In this document: positions 44,701 to 47,589 of the stretch, in pieces
How the letters are laid out: each line of letters starts with the position of its first letter
Position numbering within the stretch: position 1 is the stretch's first letter
NCBI GenBank assembly: GCA_020248945.1
Contig: JADCGQ010000021.1
Location: forward strand, 62,001-126,000
Direction: 5' to 3'
Source of the DNA: Rubrivivax sp.
GTDB taxonomy: Bacteria > Pseudomonadota > Gammaproteobacteria > Burkholderiales > Burkholderiaceae_C
Length of the DNA: 64,000 nt
The notes under the pieces: generated by a model
Seen by the model: only the letters and a program-made list of their open reading frames with translations
Database searches by the model: none
Told to the model about the DNA's origin: nothing
Translations under genes and position numbers: made by a program

Positions 44701-45343
44701 CCTGCTGCGTGCGCTCAACCGCCTGGCCGTCGAGGCGCGCCCGAGCGACTCGGTCGTCATCTACTTCGCCGGCCACGGCGTGCTGCTCGACGACAAGCAG
44801 CAAGGCTTCTGGCTGCCGGCCGACGCCCATGCCGAGAAGCCCGAGAGCTGGCTGTCCAATGCCGACATCAACCGCCTCGTCGGCCTGATCTCGTCGCGCC
44901 AGTTGCTGCTCATCGCCGACAGCTGCTTCTCGGGCCAGCTGGTCGGTGGCGAGCGTGTGCAGGTGGCCAGCGGTGTCGAGGCCAGCACGCTGCTGGGCAA
45001 GCGGGCCGCGGTGGTGATGAGCTCCGGCGGTGACGAGCCGGTGTCCGACGAGGGCCGCGACGGCCACTCGGTGTTCACCTGGCACCTGCTGCAGCGGCTG
45101 AACGCGGTGGATGCGTGGCGCGCGGGCTCCAACGTCTTCGAGACGCTGCGCGACGCCGTGCGCCGCGAGTTCCCGCAGACGCCGCAGTACGGCGCGGCGC
45201 GCAGCGCGGGCCACGAGACCGGCAGCGACTACGTCTACGAGCGCCGGTTGCTGGAGCGCAACCCGCCGCAGCCGACGCCAGCGCCTGCACCGGTGGCAGC
45301 CCCTGTGCCGGCCCCGGCGCCGCAGCCCGTGACCACGCCTTGA
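20738..45343 (+). CDS. Giant TpsA exoprotein with TPS domain, modular repeat fibre, YDG repeats and C-terminal caspase-like domain
   Basis: 8,201 residues in one unbroken frame. Order: signal peptide (1-38, cut near VAHA); TPS/haemagglutination domain (~50-290) with NRVVGNDPSQILGRL and WLLNPHGVLFG; a beta-helix-like region to ~600 containing LLLDPEFIVI; ~19 modules of about 300 residues to ~6,800, each with W-x-N-x-GTL-...-GDD; eight YDG repeats (~6,978-7,665); an MBG-like domain (~7,668-7,740); an alanine-rich linker; a caspase-like domain (~7,938-8,170; His8013, Cys8063); and a Pro-rich tail. Preceded by AGGGAG and 24 nt after tpsB. Presumably secreted through TpsB to form a surface fibre or be released. 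The TPS-to-caspase continuity without a stop is seen directly; adhesive and proteolytic roles are inferred. Very long antisense frames here are shadows. Confidence 0.93.
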   Translation: MHCPPPAPPRLKPLAQALIAASLLSAGLPGLGPVAHAQKTAPLAPPTALPSGLNVVAGQAQLAVQGAQMTVRNTPGAILNWQRFDIGAAAGVHFDQANAASKVLNRVVGNDPSQILGRLSSNGQVWLLNPHGVLFGHGARVDVASLVAGSMRMLDSDFLAGRYRLSAPEALAGSVVNQGLLSSRFGGQILLVGGSEVRNEGQINAPGGHAGLVAGRSVELVDTGLPNLAVKVTVPDHKAEVTNLGRLATPGGRIDIYAGIVNQQGLLEAQSLSVGERGEIVLQASDTLMLQAGSRTDASGQGKAQGGRIDLSAPQIGLVGDAQVDASGATGGGIRIGGGLRGQEADITHARALFMGEQARVNADGRDGDGGRIVLWSDQVTRGHGHLSARGGLLGQGGFIEVSSKGVLDWGGGADLRVADLNPARYGTLLLDPEFIVIQQSSPSLDGVGTGDLASPNLLFGAFPGATSVITASALNTQLASANVVLQANLDITVGVTTTPISGTRALTLQAGRDIIVNGAITANSGITLSANDPAGTDTGIGRVIVNAALNAGANPLVITNNGGSGVHSVAANLTAGNLAITGETALSGTPTFSLTSGSATTGALSGTGSLVKAGTGTLTVNGAATLAGATLNGGTLAFNGSTSLGALTLSSGTLAGSGNVTVAGAFNATGANVALAGGGTFTTSGASLVNLTTAGGSLEFGGTKRWVNQGTLTIGGDDLLRFTNGGTPELFNALGATIDITSTAATPILNDAGTTPALVNEGQINKSAAGLQAITLSASGWVGRFDNRGDVTVAAGGSLRIAGNGTDTGRYILGAGAEVDFSSATRSLSLNSVPSAGTLRVSGATVSLDAGASPLTLPSLAVTSGSLTASSAGNVTVPALVLSGGTLTLGSSFGSIALPASVSVSAATLNLNATLPTSITDLSLSTATLGGSATLNVAGSFSAAGTSAVLGGTGTLNTAGTSTVNFSAADAALQIQDSRRWVNSGTLNLDGDDRLLFDRTSGTPSPTLVNTASGIFNFNTTAANAVSMSSSLTAIFDNAGTINKPGSADQTLSLSSAGWLGSFNNSGTVNLGGGSLSILANGNDSGSYVLAPAATLSFAGGTRTLDATGLPTSGAPLRVAGGTLTVAGSGAITLPSLLVSAGVLNVASSGSLTVPSLVQSGGTSNLSASGNLALDALDLSGGTVSLASSFADITLPAALAARNATLSLSAPLGSTVTSLVLDNATLAGNASLTVSGTFTAQGTTAVLSGTGTLVTQGTSTVDLSAAEGSMQIVDSWRWRNEGTLNLNGDDRIWFRRTTGTPSPTLENALGAVFNLNTSDPNPLINDGAVLPVFNNAGTLNKPGSGVQALALNGSGWIGAFNNTGSVNVAAGTLRVLADGTDTGVYNLASGSLLEFGIGDRSLVATSLPATGGSLRISGGAVTVAGAGAMTMPALQLSGTSSFTLTGAASLSVPSLTQSAGTMLLGATGGITVSSLALTGGTLTLRSDFAGSTLPSALAVANAVLNLDGPVTTTLASLLLDNATLGGNASTTVTGAFTAQGPTVVLGGTGTLRTEGTSTVEFSGAGGALQIFDSRRWLNAGTLNLNGDDRLWFRRSGGTPMPTLENAPGGVINLNTSDATPLLNDFASAQFINAGTLNKTGSTLQTIALSTGGWIGNFNNTGTVNAAAGTLRVQADGIDTGVYSLAAGASLEFNSGARSLVGGGLPTSGALLRVSGGTLTISGDGATALPPLEVSGTSVVTLAGAASFSLPSITQTGGTVSLSAQGNLSAGVLSLTGGTLTLGSTFGALSLPADLVVTNATLNLNTAAPLTAATLRLDNATLGGSVSLTVTGAFNALGAGAGLRSNGTLTTLGTTTAEFSTAGGLLGVFDGQQWVNRGTININGDDRLWFERTICCSQTPTLTNASGAVINFNTTNVTPLGMDTGIVPSFTNAGTLNKSADVAQTFDFNASGWLGRFNNTGTVNVTAGTLRIEGNGSDTGSYALAPTSELEFALGTRTLASASIPAAGAALRITGALVTLTGVGPTTLPTTVVSASGDLRLNSPGNVSLPSLSVTASDVSVSTPAAISVGSYTVTGASNVNLSAAGNIAIATPSFGGGTTSLSSTFGAIAMPAALQVSNATLNLNTATAMSFSSLLLDNATLGGTYSGTVSGAFNARGAAAALRSSGTLTTLGTTTTDFAGTAGDLQVFDGQQWINQGTINITGDDRLSFRLAVCCSLTPTLTNATGAVINLDTSNASPVVMDTGLAPVLNNLGTLNKNNSADQTINLFASGWFGSFNNTGTVNVAGGRLSIAGNGNDIGTYALASTANLAFLQGTRTLAAASNPAAGTRLTVSGGNVTLQAAGAATTLLPLFVDSSASFTVANATDLTLPRLDVSGGAAVTLGASGRIALATANLAGASTLNATAVGEVAVPSLAITGNSVATLTSTAGALALAPALVLNAGTLTLNTPTPLVFDSMALTSATLGGNAAITVSGAFTAAGTGVTLRGTGGLTTQGTSTIDFAGGVRELTILERQVWTNTGTINLNGDDAIFFALSSCCSLEPTINNASGAVINLNTSHANPFSMDGGVLPVFNNAGTLRKTTPGAQTVNLQAGGWVGRFNNTGLVDVTAGTLNFVGNFNQGGTLRVGSGATLGVLSNFTNAATGLITGSGTLNLNASGFTHTLTNLGTLQPGGAGSAGTLAIVGNVDLTGGTLALDLGGTTAGASDRLAITGNATLGGTVATSLIGGYTPATADFVPIVTATGTSSGTFAALTGAEGFVAGYRLAASEASRLVFGGASGLPVLVFSNAAGDLNWGNAANWGGSLPGAGQTAVLSSGFAVTHASGTTTLGGLRISSGSNALAVTGGSFAVNFDAQLDGSLSIGGTGSVTLGGPVSGTGSLVVGNGRSLTVSGSGRIGSLTLDGGRLDGTGSLTVTGAFNAQGTGATVSGTGTLRTQGTSTVNFTSTGGSLVVQNNRRWVNEGTLTIGGDDRVLLGSGVCCTADNPLLVNASSGTIVLASSNTSALTGNTYAVARVQNEGLIRSTLASGSGLFIIPPSGGSSTGFFDNQGTVRVEAGALAIRADGTDTGRYEVATGTGLRFEGGVRSLPASALDLGSGTRLSVTGGTTTLAMTGAAVLPPVTVSGGVLNVGTTGSISAPDFLLSGTGVLNLGSAGLPVILSSSDLVISAGTLGFDGDITLSSLVLNGTGRLGGAGQVTVTGAFRAEGSSHAITGPGTLRTQGTSTVNLSSIGAALFVERGRQWINTGTLTLAGDDQINFGGLSCCSADTARFVNASGATLNLTTSHTNPLVAAGVLAATVENQGALNKSFDGAQFIALRSSGNEGRFDNTGTVNVLAGSLRIGASGNDTGRYVLAPAASLAFGTGARVLSPASNPTGGAGLLINGAAVTLDAPGGVTLLPLTVSSGSLTVGTTGNFVAPSVLVSGGQLAVTAAGTVSVPSLTVSSGSAALTASGALNVPTLSLTGGTIALSSNAAALTLPASLTVVNADLTLNSPIGTTFTDLTLDNSFLSGSNAITVSGNFIARGAIARLFQGNGTLTTTGTSNIDLSTVNGRFGIYNSWRWINTGTLNLGGDDQIYFYYTTPSGQSPTLVNTAGGIVNVNSTSATPLSMDVGVTPVFDNAGTLNKNAAGDQLLQVANGGWFGRFSNTGLVNINAGTLRVAGNGVDTGRYVLATDARIGITAGTRSLSSLSNPSGGAGLSVSGGAVTLAGVAATTLLPMTVSGGSFTVDSIESLSVPSVTVSAGSFVGRATTTATATSVAVSGGSFSLEGGGNVSAPSFSLSGGQASFSSTLGALSLPANLTATSSTLTLDAPVATNFTNLTLESSDLNGGNTVNVSGNFIARGTGARLYLGSGTLNTAGTSTVEFSTAGGRMSIYNSWRWNNSGTLNLNGDDQFYFYYTTPSGQTPTLANTASGVINFNSSNATLVAMDGGALPQLINAGVINKNAAGVQTLQLAMSGWVGNFSNTGTVNLNAGTLRVLGNGNDSGAYQMAASTLLEFGLGTRTLSATASPSAGAGLRITGGAVTLDVAESLTLLPTTVTAGSLAVSSTGTLNLPSLAVSGGTVSLASSDTLTVPSLALTGGTTSLRSGLGGLVLPANLTVTGSTLELNAPVATNFTNLTLESSDLNGGNTVNVSGNFVARGTGARLYIGNGTLNTSGTSTVDFSTVGGSMGIFNSWRWVNSGTLNVNGDDRVYLYYTSTGGQVPTLVNASAGTINLNTSNVSPVAMDGGVSPLFNNLGTLNKNAGGVQSLQVTAGGWIGRFNNTGTVNVNAGTLRVLGDGDDTGRYTLAAGTEIDFALGTRELSALANPTGGNLLRVSGGSLSLATVGTASTLPWVVSAGALAVTSTGTLTVPSLTVTGGSASLSAADTLTLAAPTLNGGTTTLSAGLGGLQLPATLTATNATLSLQSPTPTSFTALTLDNSRLAGSNNVLVSGAFRAQGARVDLQGTGSLTTQGTSSIEMTGTAQALYVMDSWRWINSGTLALSGDDRIYFSYTGATSLVPTLRNTATGVINISSSNATPFSMDAGALPLLDNAGTINKTAAGLQTFQLSSGGWVGSFNNSGEVNVSAGTLRLQASGNDTGRYTLAAAAELDLNSGTRAMSGNANPTGGAALRITGGATTLNVGSATTVLPTIVSGGSLAVTAGGALTVPSLTVSGASTTASVSAGGTLTLSTLGLTGGTTTLSSSLAGIVLPSNLGVTNATLQLNAPVGTALNDLTLDNAGLGGSATVTVGGLFRAQGAAAELQGSLDFITTGTTTMDMAGTTGAISIVDSARWTNQGTLTLGGDDRILFAFSAATNLVPTLVNAASGVINISSTNAAPITMVPGTRPLLSNAGTINKLAAGTQSLTAASGGWIGTIRNTGTLNVNLGELSLVGDFSNAGTLAIGNAATLVTDRAFTNELGGVIRNTGSSTLRVATGSGVLVNEGVIAPGGEGAVGTLTINGSLTQASGQLRVDVGGTAPGSFDRLAVVGGMTIGGGLRISQLAGYTPAVTDFAPVLAVSGTSTGTFSSITGAGGWSAGYRLAAGEAARVIFGGGSGTVGGSSLVFTNAGGDLNWNNPLNWSSSLLPGFDDSAVLSSGFTVTHASGNTRIVGLRVSEGNALAISGGSFNVAGLTQLGGTLSLSGTGAATLGGGLVIDAGRPGTINVSSGRSLFVRGGATIGVADVSGSLILDGTSSIATLNLIGGTVRGLGDMTVSTAFNVGAGAATPTLGGTGLLTTSGTTVVNLSGAAGSLQVDGSRHWLNTGTISLPGDDSIVLGVSGTPGLLTNASTGVLSITGTDAQPFAQSTASTLVNAGTINKTGSATQRIALTTFDHTGTLSIGAGTLEIGGGNGSGAIAVGEGATLTLFAGTRRVGDTGLPDGGGRLRIAGGTLEMSSATTIDLLPTSITSGALRVTSGGAIDVSELSMSGGSATLDAASVVTLVSLTQADSSLTVRSGAPSVLPAVLSLSNSTLTLETPAVALASLTLAGSRIGGTADITIGDSLTIGGSANSGFTGSGLITTAGTTLINIPGAGGTVEVTGTRSWVNSGDLTIAGDDSITLGFGGSAGSFVNDSDGFVTLAGNAANPFTQSAASSIDNLGTLRKTSVGTQTLNVSTFNNIGNVIVSAGTLRVGGGSGAGGFSTAAGATLAFHSGSRTLPSTAVPSGAGNLLISGGTISIDDRSGAPLTLLPLSVSSGSLRVSSSNAIVLPSLALTGGSLSLDAATSVTLPPLSLASTGLSVRAGTGVSLPSAVNLVGSTLTLESPAVTFSALTMSGSSIVGATDVTVSGNLSVIGSSNSTIGGSGSFTTAGTTTVNLTSGTGSLVVAGGRNWINTGTIVLPGDDGIVLGSGTVGATLTNTSTGTFSVTGNVSNPVSQTAASTFNNAGTFTKSGSALQRLNVSTFNHTGSLDIGAGTLELTGGVHAGTTTLGAGAVLSFVSGERTLAGAAVPSGTGGTLRVAGGTLTLDDAGSGSLPLLAIVQSAGTLNISSTGALTTPSLSLTGGAASLTSGADINLPVLGMAGGSLRLDAATTVTLPNLNLSGTTLSVRAGTGVSLPSAATLSASTLELTTPAVSFSSLSLAGSTLSGTANIDVTGAFDVIGTAASTVGGSGSLITRGATRIDIAGAAASLQVAAARSWTNTGALNVLGDDSIQLSVGGNGGFFTNAAGATLTLASSATNVINQSGTATFNNAGALVKTGPATQRFNVGTFSHTGTLAVEGGTLELLAGGHAGTTTVSSGATLAFSSGTRNLSGAAVPTGAGRLLVNGGNLSLGDGGSGTLSLLPTAMSSGSLTAISSAALVVPDLLVSGGAAALTAGTTVALAALGLTGGSLAIDAGTVASLPTLTLAGTALSVRAGSSVSLPSSASLVSTTLTLDTPSATLGSLSLANSTVNGSGELIVSSAFDVSGSGASILGGTGVLRTLGSSNINLAAVASGLQVNGTRAWVNSGTVTIGGDDSVTLGVGGVAGSLLNAAGGTLVLASTNATPLTQSTVSVLTNDGAITKTSLGTASLNLGTFNHRGSLTVAAGTLVLPGTLVQAGTLNTVTGATLQTAGSLVNTPSGVITGTGTLRLGAAGTGTLTNAGTIRPGASPGTTTIAGNLDLTGGTLDLELGGTNPGVDSDLIIVTGNVVLGGALNATLFGSYVPADADAIPFLRHGGTSTGLFGVPSLPGGFAVGYRLAAGESARMIFSAFGATRVFTNAGGDLSWNTPTNWDSGFIPGSLDTALISSGFSVVHGSGSNSITGLTINSANALNVTGGTLVVSGDTALGGTLRVSGTGTVLLSGPVTSGGTVELSGGNLQFGGATSLRSLDLSGGTLGGGGSLTVTENFARSASATVGSSLTALSLTQAAGTLSPGAWTVAGPVDLVASAGSLELGGAISATQISATSSADVRLLAGGQLSASDPTGDALVVNAAGAFSNAAGASALVTSGAARWLVYSAAPAGDSPGGLVPAFRQYAATAGTTPVLGSGNGFLHELAPTLTVGLTGSVSKVYDTNTSANLAGVGASFSGIGATEVAVLVSPLGAGDFDDRNVGTGKLVSTSGLSAAVSDSVGGFPVFGVAYDGTASGAIGQITPAPLSVLGLVGGRRVYDATLSAPVTGTASFAPLGTDVVTVVGTPTAVFADKNVGSGKPITITGISLGGPDGANYTAVAPLGLSGEITRAPLSLLGLVALDRVYDTTVVAALGGTASITALGSDIVTLAGSATAVFDSRNAGSRTAAVSGLTLSGADAANYDLVLPTALPATISPRPLPVLGLSAASRVYDASTLLVLGGTGSVVPLAGDTVTLAGTPVGNFADKNVGIAKPVVLSGLSLDGADAANYVPVAPAGLTADITPRALSISGLVANNKVYDGTLAATLGGTALFTALPGDVVTLAAGSSASFADKNAGAAKPVSLTGLSLGGADGGNYTPVLAAGLVADITARPLPLSGLVALDKVYDATTLATLSGAATIAPLAGDVVDLTGTALGGFDDKNAGLAKPVRISGLGLAGTDAANYTLELPAGLVAGISRAPLALTGLSALDRAYDGSTVALLAGSASVAPLAGDTVSLAGSATGAFATRGIGVGKAVSVGGVSLAGADADNYTLVVPSSLTATVSPAALSLGAVSAADKVYDGLSTVVMSGVLGGAVVGDIVSAPLVGSFTSADVGAGLRVDWTAVLAGADAANYTLATPAGSTTATITPATLSYVATRQTAVAGAPLLLGGTVEGFLAGQTLATATTGTLTWSTPATAASLAGSYAITGSGLSARNYVFVQAPGNADALRLTPAFVPDSPAVVTTTVLTAAVTAVSVPPVFSAPTFGRVLDVMPTLDFGNGNGFKRINTAEMTRDEIAALLAARANFKRRIFADSLSRLEQDPTLADARACRSQREIESGSCLVTEALLKEVQALREAERSRAEAAAAAQAQAVLQSAAQSASQAGVPSAAATAAPAAAPLRVHSSRVIEAALPTIERKYALVIGINKYADRRIPELQSAVNDAQGVARALEQRFGYEAEVLPDASRESLLRALNRLAVEARPSDSVVIYFAGHGVLLDDKQQGFWLPADAHAEKPESWLSNADINRLVGLISSRQLLLIADSCFSGQLVGGERVQVASGVEASTLLGKRAAVVMSSGGDEPVSDEGRDGHSVFTWHLLQRLNAVDAWRAGSNVFETLRDAVRREFPQTPQYGAARSAGHETGSDYVYERRLLERNPPQPTPAPAPVAAPVPAPAPQPVTTP
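22680..41160 (+). repeat. About 19 tandem ~0.9-kb coding modules in tpsA, grouped 7+7+5 by three linker segments
   Basis: The W-x-N-x-GTL..GDD signature recurs at about 22.85, 23.67, 24.56, 25.46, 26.35, 27.31, 28.28, 29.60, 30.45, 31.42, 32.37, 33.27, 34.16, 35.06, 36.47, 37.32, 38.18, 39.11 and 40.03 kb (boundaries approximate). Spacing is 0.83-0.97 kb except two steps of 1.3-1.4 kb. Those, and the end of module 19, hold a related linker beginning at ~28.59, ~35.37 and ~40.31 kb: PGG/PGA, NVDLTGGTL, GYRLAA-x-EA, then an NW motif with a -LSSGF- or -ISSGF- strand. Modules 5-9 carry a Cys-Cys pair after GDD; modules 10-12 carry YYT; modules 15-19 have GDDS or GDDG and a shorter repeat. The sequence predicts a long beta-solenoid. 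Confidence 0.85.
41650..43740 (+). repeat. Eight YDG-type repeats in tpsA
   Basis: The Y-D-(T/A/G) motif, each preceded by KV, RV or RA, falls at residues 6981, 7078, 7165, 7251, 7338, 7425, 7512 and 7599: period 97 for the first step, then 86-87. Each repeat also has FADKNVG-like and (G)ADAANY-like blocks. This is the YDG domain found in bacterial surface proteins, often next to MBG domains. They form a stalk between the repeat fibre and the C-terminal protease-like domain. Confidence 0.85.
44549..45262 (+). other. Caspase-like (peptidase C14) domain of TpsA
   Basis: Residues ~7,938-8,175. The first strand KYALVIGINKYADRRI is followed by LQSAVNDAQGVARAL, the catalytic His block VVIYFAGHGVLL (His8013), the Cys block LLLIADSCFSG (Cys8063), SSGGDEPVSDEG and GHSVFTWHLLQRL. 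It ends with AGHETGSDYVYERR, as in bacterial caspase-family proteins. The dyad is intact, so it should be an active cysteine protease unless exported in an inactive form. Cleavage specificity cannot be read reliably. A Pro-rich tail of about 25 residues follows. Confidence 0.9.
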
Positions 45344-45359
45344 GTGCCGGTGATGGGTG

Positions 45360-45572
45360 TCACTCGACGCCCATCACCCACTTGATGATGCCCTTGGCGA
45401 TGAAGCCCACGAGGCCCACGCCGAGCGCCAGGAACAGCACGAAGGTGCCGAAGCGGCCGGCCTTCGACTCGCGCGCCAGCTGCCAGATGATGAAGGCCAT
45501 GTAGAGCATGAACGCGCCGACCCCGAAGGTCAGCCCGAACTGCGCCACTTGCTCTTCGGTGATGTTGCCCAT
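45360..45572 (-). CDS. DUF2788 small membrane protein
   Basis: 70 residues. ITEEQVAQFGLTFGVGAFMLYMAFIIWQLA is a first membrane segment, ESKAGRFGTFV a loop, and LFLALGVGLVGFIAKGIIKW a second; this matches the DUF2788 family of betaproteobacteria. Function unknown. Its stop lies 16 nt from the end of tpsA, which is convergent, and the DUF2189 gene ends 15 nt upstream on the same strand. Confidence 0.87.
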   Translation of the reverse strand: MGNITEEQVAQFGLTFGVGAFMLYMAFIIWQLARESKAGRFGTFVLFLALGVGLVGFIAKGIIKWVMGVE

Positions 45573-45587
45573 GTCCCTGGCCGCCCC

Positions 45588-46424
45588 TCAGCCGGCCTCG
45601 CCGGCCGAGCCCTCGGGCCCGACCAGATCGCGGTAGGCGTGCCAGCTCGCGTGCGCGAGCCACGGCACGGCCACCACCAGGCCGACGAGCCCGGTGACCA
45701 TGCCCAGCAGCGTGAGCACCAGGATCAGCGTCGCCCACAGCGCCATCGGCAGCGGGTTGGCCAGCGCGGCGCGTGCGCTCACCAGCACGGCAGGGCGCAC
45801 CGCGATGTCGCGGTCCATCAGCAGCGGAATGGCCACCACGCTGCTGGCGAAGATGGGCGCCGACAAGGCGGCTCCGAGGATCAGCCAGATCTCGAACAGG
45901 CCCGCCAGGCCGGTGTCGGACGCCAGCACGACGACGCGCACGAAGTCCATCGGCGTGTTCACCGGCGCGGCAGCAAAGCGGGTGATCAGGGCCGCCGAGG
46001 TGAGCACCCAGCCGGTGCCGGCCAACGCCAGCAGCAGGCCGAACACCACCAGCCGCCCGTCGCGCCGGGTGCGCGGCCGCCAGGTTGCCAGCGCCGTGGC
46101 CAGCGTGGCACGCCGGCCTTGCTCGAGCTCGCGGCTGACGGCATACAGGCCCGTGGCCACCACCGGCGCCACCAGCAGGAAGCCGCTGAAGGCGCCGGCC
46201 AGCAGCCAGAAGCGGTCGCGCGCCAGGGCCACCAGCACGGCGCCGAACAGGGCCATCGCCAGGCCGTGCACCAGGCCCGGCAGCGGGCAGCGCATCAGGT
46301 CGCGCCAGCCCAGTGCCAGCCAGCGCAGCGGCGCGCCGGCCGTCAGCTGGCGCACCGGGTTGGCACGGATCGCGCGGCCCACCTCGTAGGGCAGGCGGCG
46401 TGGGTCTTCAGGGGCTTGCGTCAT
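45588..46424 (-). CDS. DUF2189 multi-pass membrane protein
   Basis: 278 residues with about six hydrophobic segments (for example LPGLVHGLAMALFGAVLVAL, FWLLAGAFSGFLLVAPVVATG, LVVFGLLLALAGTGWVLTS and a final LWATLILVLTLLGMVTGLVGLVVAVPW). Together with the SGFLLVAPVVATGLYAVSREL motif and the ending WLAHASWHAYRDLV this identifies the DUF2189 family. Inner-membrane protein of unknown role. Probably co-transcribed with the DUF2788 gene 15 nt downstream. Confidence 0.87.
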   Translation of the reverse strand: MTQAPEDPRRLPYEVGRAIRANPVRQLTAGAPLRWLALGWRDLMRCPLPGLVHGLAMALFGAVLVALARDRFWLLAGAFSGFLLVAPVVATGLYAVSRELEQGRRATLATALATWRPRTRRDGRLVVFGLLLALAGTGWVLTSAALITRFAAAPVNTPMDFVRVVVLASDTGLAGLFEIWLILGAALSAPIFASSVVAIPLLMDRDIAVRPAVLVSARAALANPLPMALWATLILVLTLLGMVTGLVGLVVAVPWLAHASWHAYRDLVGPEGSAGEAG

Positions 46425-46499
46425 CGGCGCGACAGGTTCACGGGAGAGCGACGACTGTAGGTCGGCGCGCCGACGGCTGGCTTGACCTGGCGCAGCCGC

Positions 46500-47579
46500 T
46501 CAAGCCTGCTCGGCGGGGGCAGGCAGGGCGTCGATCAGGGCGCGGGCGGCTTCCGCGAGCGTGGCCGGTGCCGCATCGGCCAGTTCGACGGGCTGCGCCG
46601 CCTCGAAGTGGGCGAAGTGCCGCTGCATCGACTTGGTGTAGACCGGGTCGTAGTGCTGCTCGAGCAGCTCGCGCACCAGCGTGTGGCCGTCGCCGCCGCG
46701 CGCCAGCGTCTGCCAGCGGGTGATGGTCTCGGTGCCGCGAAGATCACGCAGCACCTGCAAGCGCGCGCAGAAGGCATCGACGTCGGCGACGAAGTGCGCG
46801 TAGTCGCCCAGCAGGAACTCCACGCGCGCGGCCAGCGGCATCTGCACCTGGCGCACCGGCGCGTCGCGCAGCCGCAGCAGCAACGCCTCGGGCAGACGCA
46901 GGCGGCCGATGGTGCGGCTTTCGCCTTCGGCGAACACCGGGCGCGCGGGGTCGAACGCAGCGAGTGCGCGCCACAGCGCCGTCTCGAAGGCCTTCTGCGA
47001 GGGCTGGCGATCGCCGGGCACCAAGCCGAGCACGCTGCCGCGGTGATGGGCCAGGGCTTCGAGATCGAGCACCTGCGCGCCGGCCTCGGCCAGCGCCTGC
47101 AGCAGCCGGCTCTTCGCGCTGCCGGTGCGGCCGGCCAGCACCGTGAACTGCAGGCGATCGGGCAGCCGCTCGAGCTCGGCCATCACGGCGCGGCGGAAGG
47201 CGCGGTAGCCGCCGTCGAGCACGGTGACGGCGAAGCCGATCTCCGACAGCACCATCGCCAGGGAGCCGCTGCGCTGGCCACCGCGCCAGCAATACACCAG
47301 CGGCCGCCAGCTGCGCGGCAGCGGCAGCACGTGCTGCTGCACGTGGCGGGCGATGTTGATGGCGGCCAGCGCGGCGCCGCGCTTGCGGGCGTCGAAGGCC
47401 GAGATCTGCGCGTACTCGGTGCCCACCAGCGCACGCTCGGCGTCGTTGAGCACCGGCCAATTCACGGCGCCGGGCAGGTGGTCTTCGGCGTGTTCGCTTT
47501 CGCTGCGCGCGTCGATGAGGGCGTCGAAGCCGGCCAGGCCGGGCAGGGCCTCGTCGGCGCCGATGCGTTTGAGGCCCAC
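46500..47579 (-). CDS. mnmH: tRNA 2-selenouridine synthase
   Basis: 359 residues. Converts 2-thiouridine at the wobble position of certain tRNAs to geranyl-thio- and then selenouridine. The N-terminal rhodanese domain has the active-site loop VYCWRGGQRSGS with Cys97; the C-terminal domain has a P-loop GRTGSAKSRLL (~150-160). DYAHFVADVDAF and ALIDALP follow near the end. It starts 10 nt after glnD on the same strand. Its presence implies selenide or geranyl donors (SelD) elsewhere in the genome. Confidence 0.93.
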   Translation of the reverse strand: MGLKRIGADEALPGLAGFDALIDARSESEHAEDHLPGAVNWPVLNDAERALVGTEYAQISAFDARKRGAALAAINIARHVQQHVLPLPRSWRPLVYCWRGGQRSGSLAMVLSEIGFAVTVLDGGYRAFRRAVMAELERLPDRLQFTVLAGRTGSAKSRLLQALAEAGAQVLDLEALAHHRGSVLGLVPGDRQPSQKAFETALWRALAAFDPARPVFAEGESRTIGRLRLPEALLLRLRDAPVRQVQMPLAARVEFLLGDYAHFVADVDAFCARLQVLRDLRGTETITRWQTLARGGDGHTLVRELLEQHYDPVYTKSMQRHFAHFEAAQPVELADAAPATLAEAARALIDALPAPAEQA

Positions 47580-47589
47580 GTGGCGGCTC

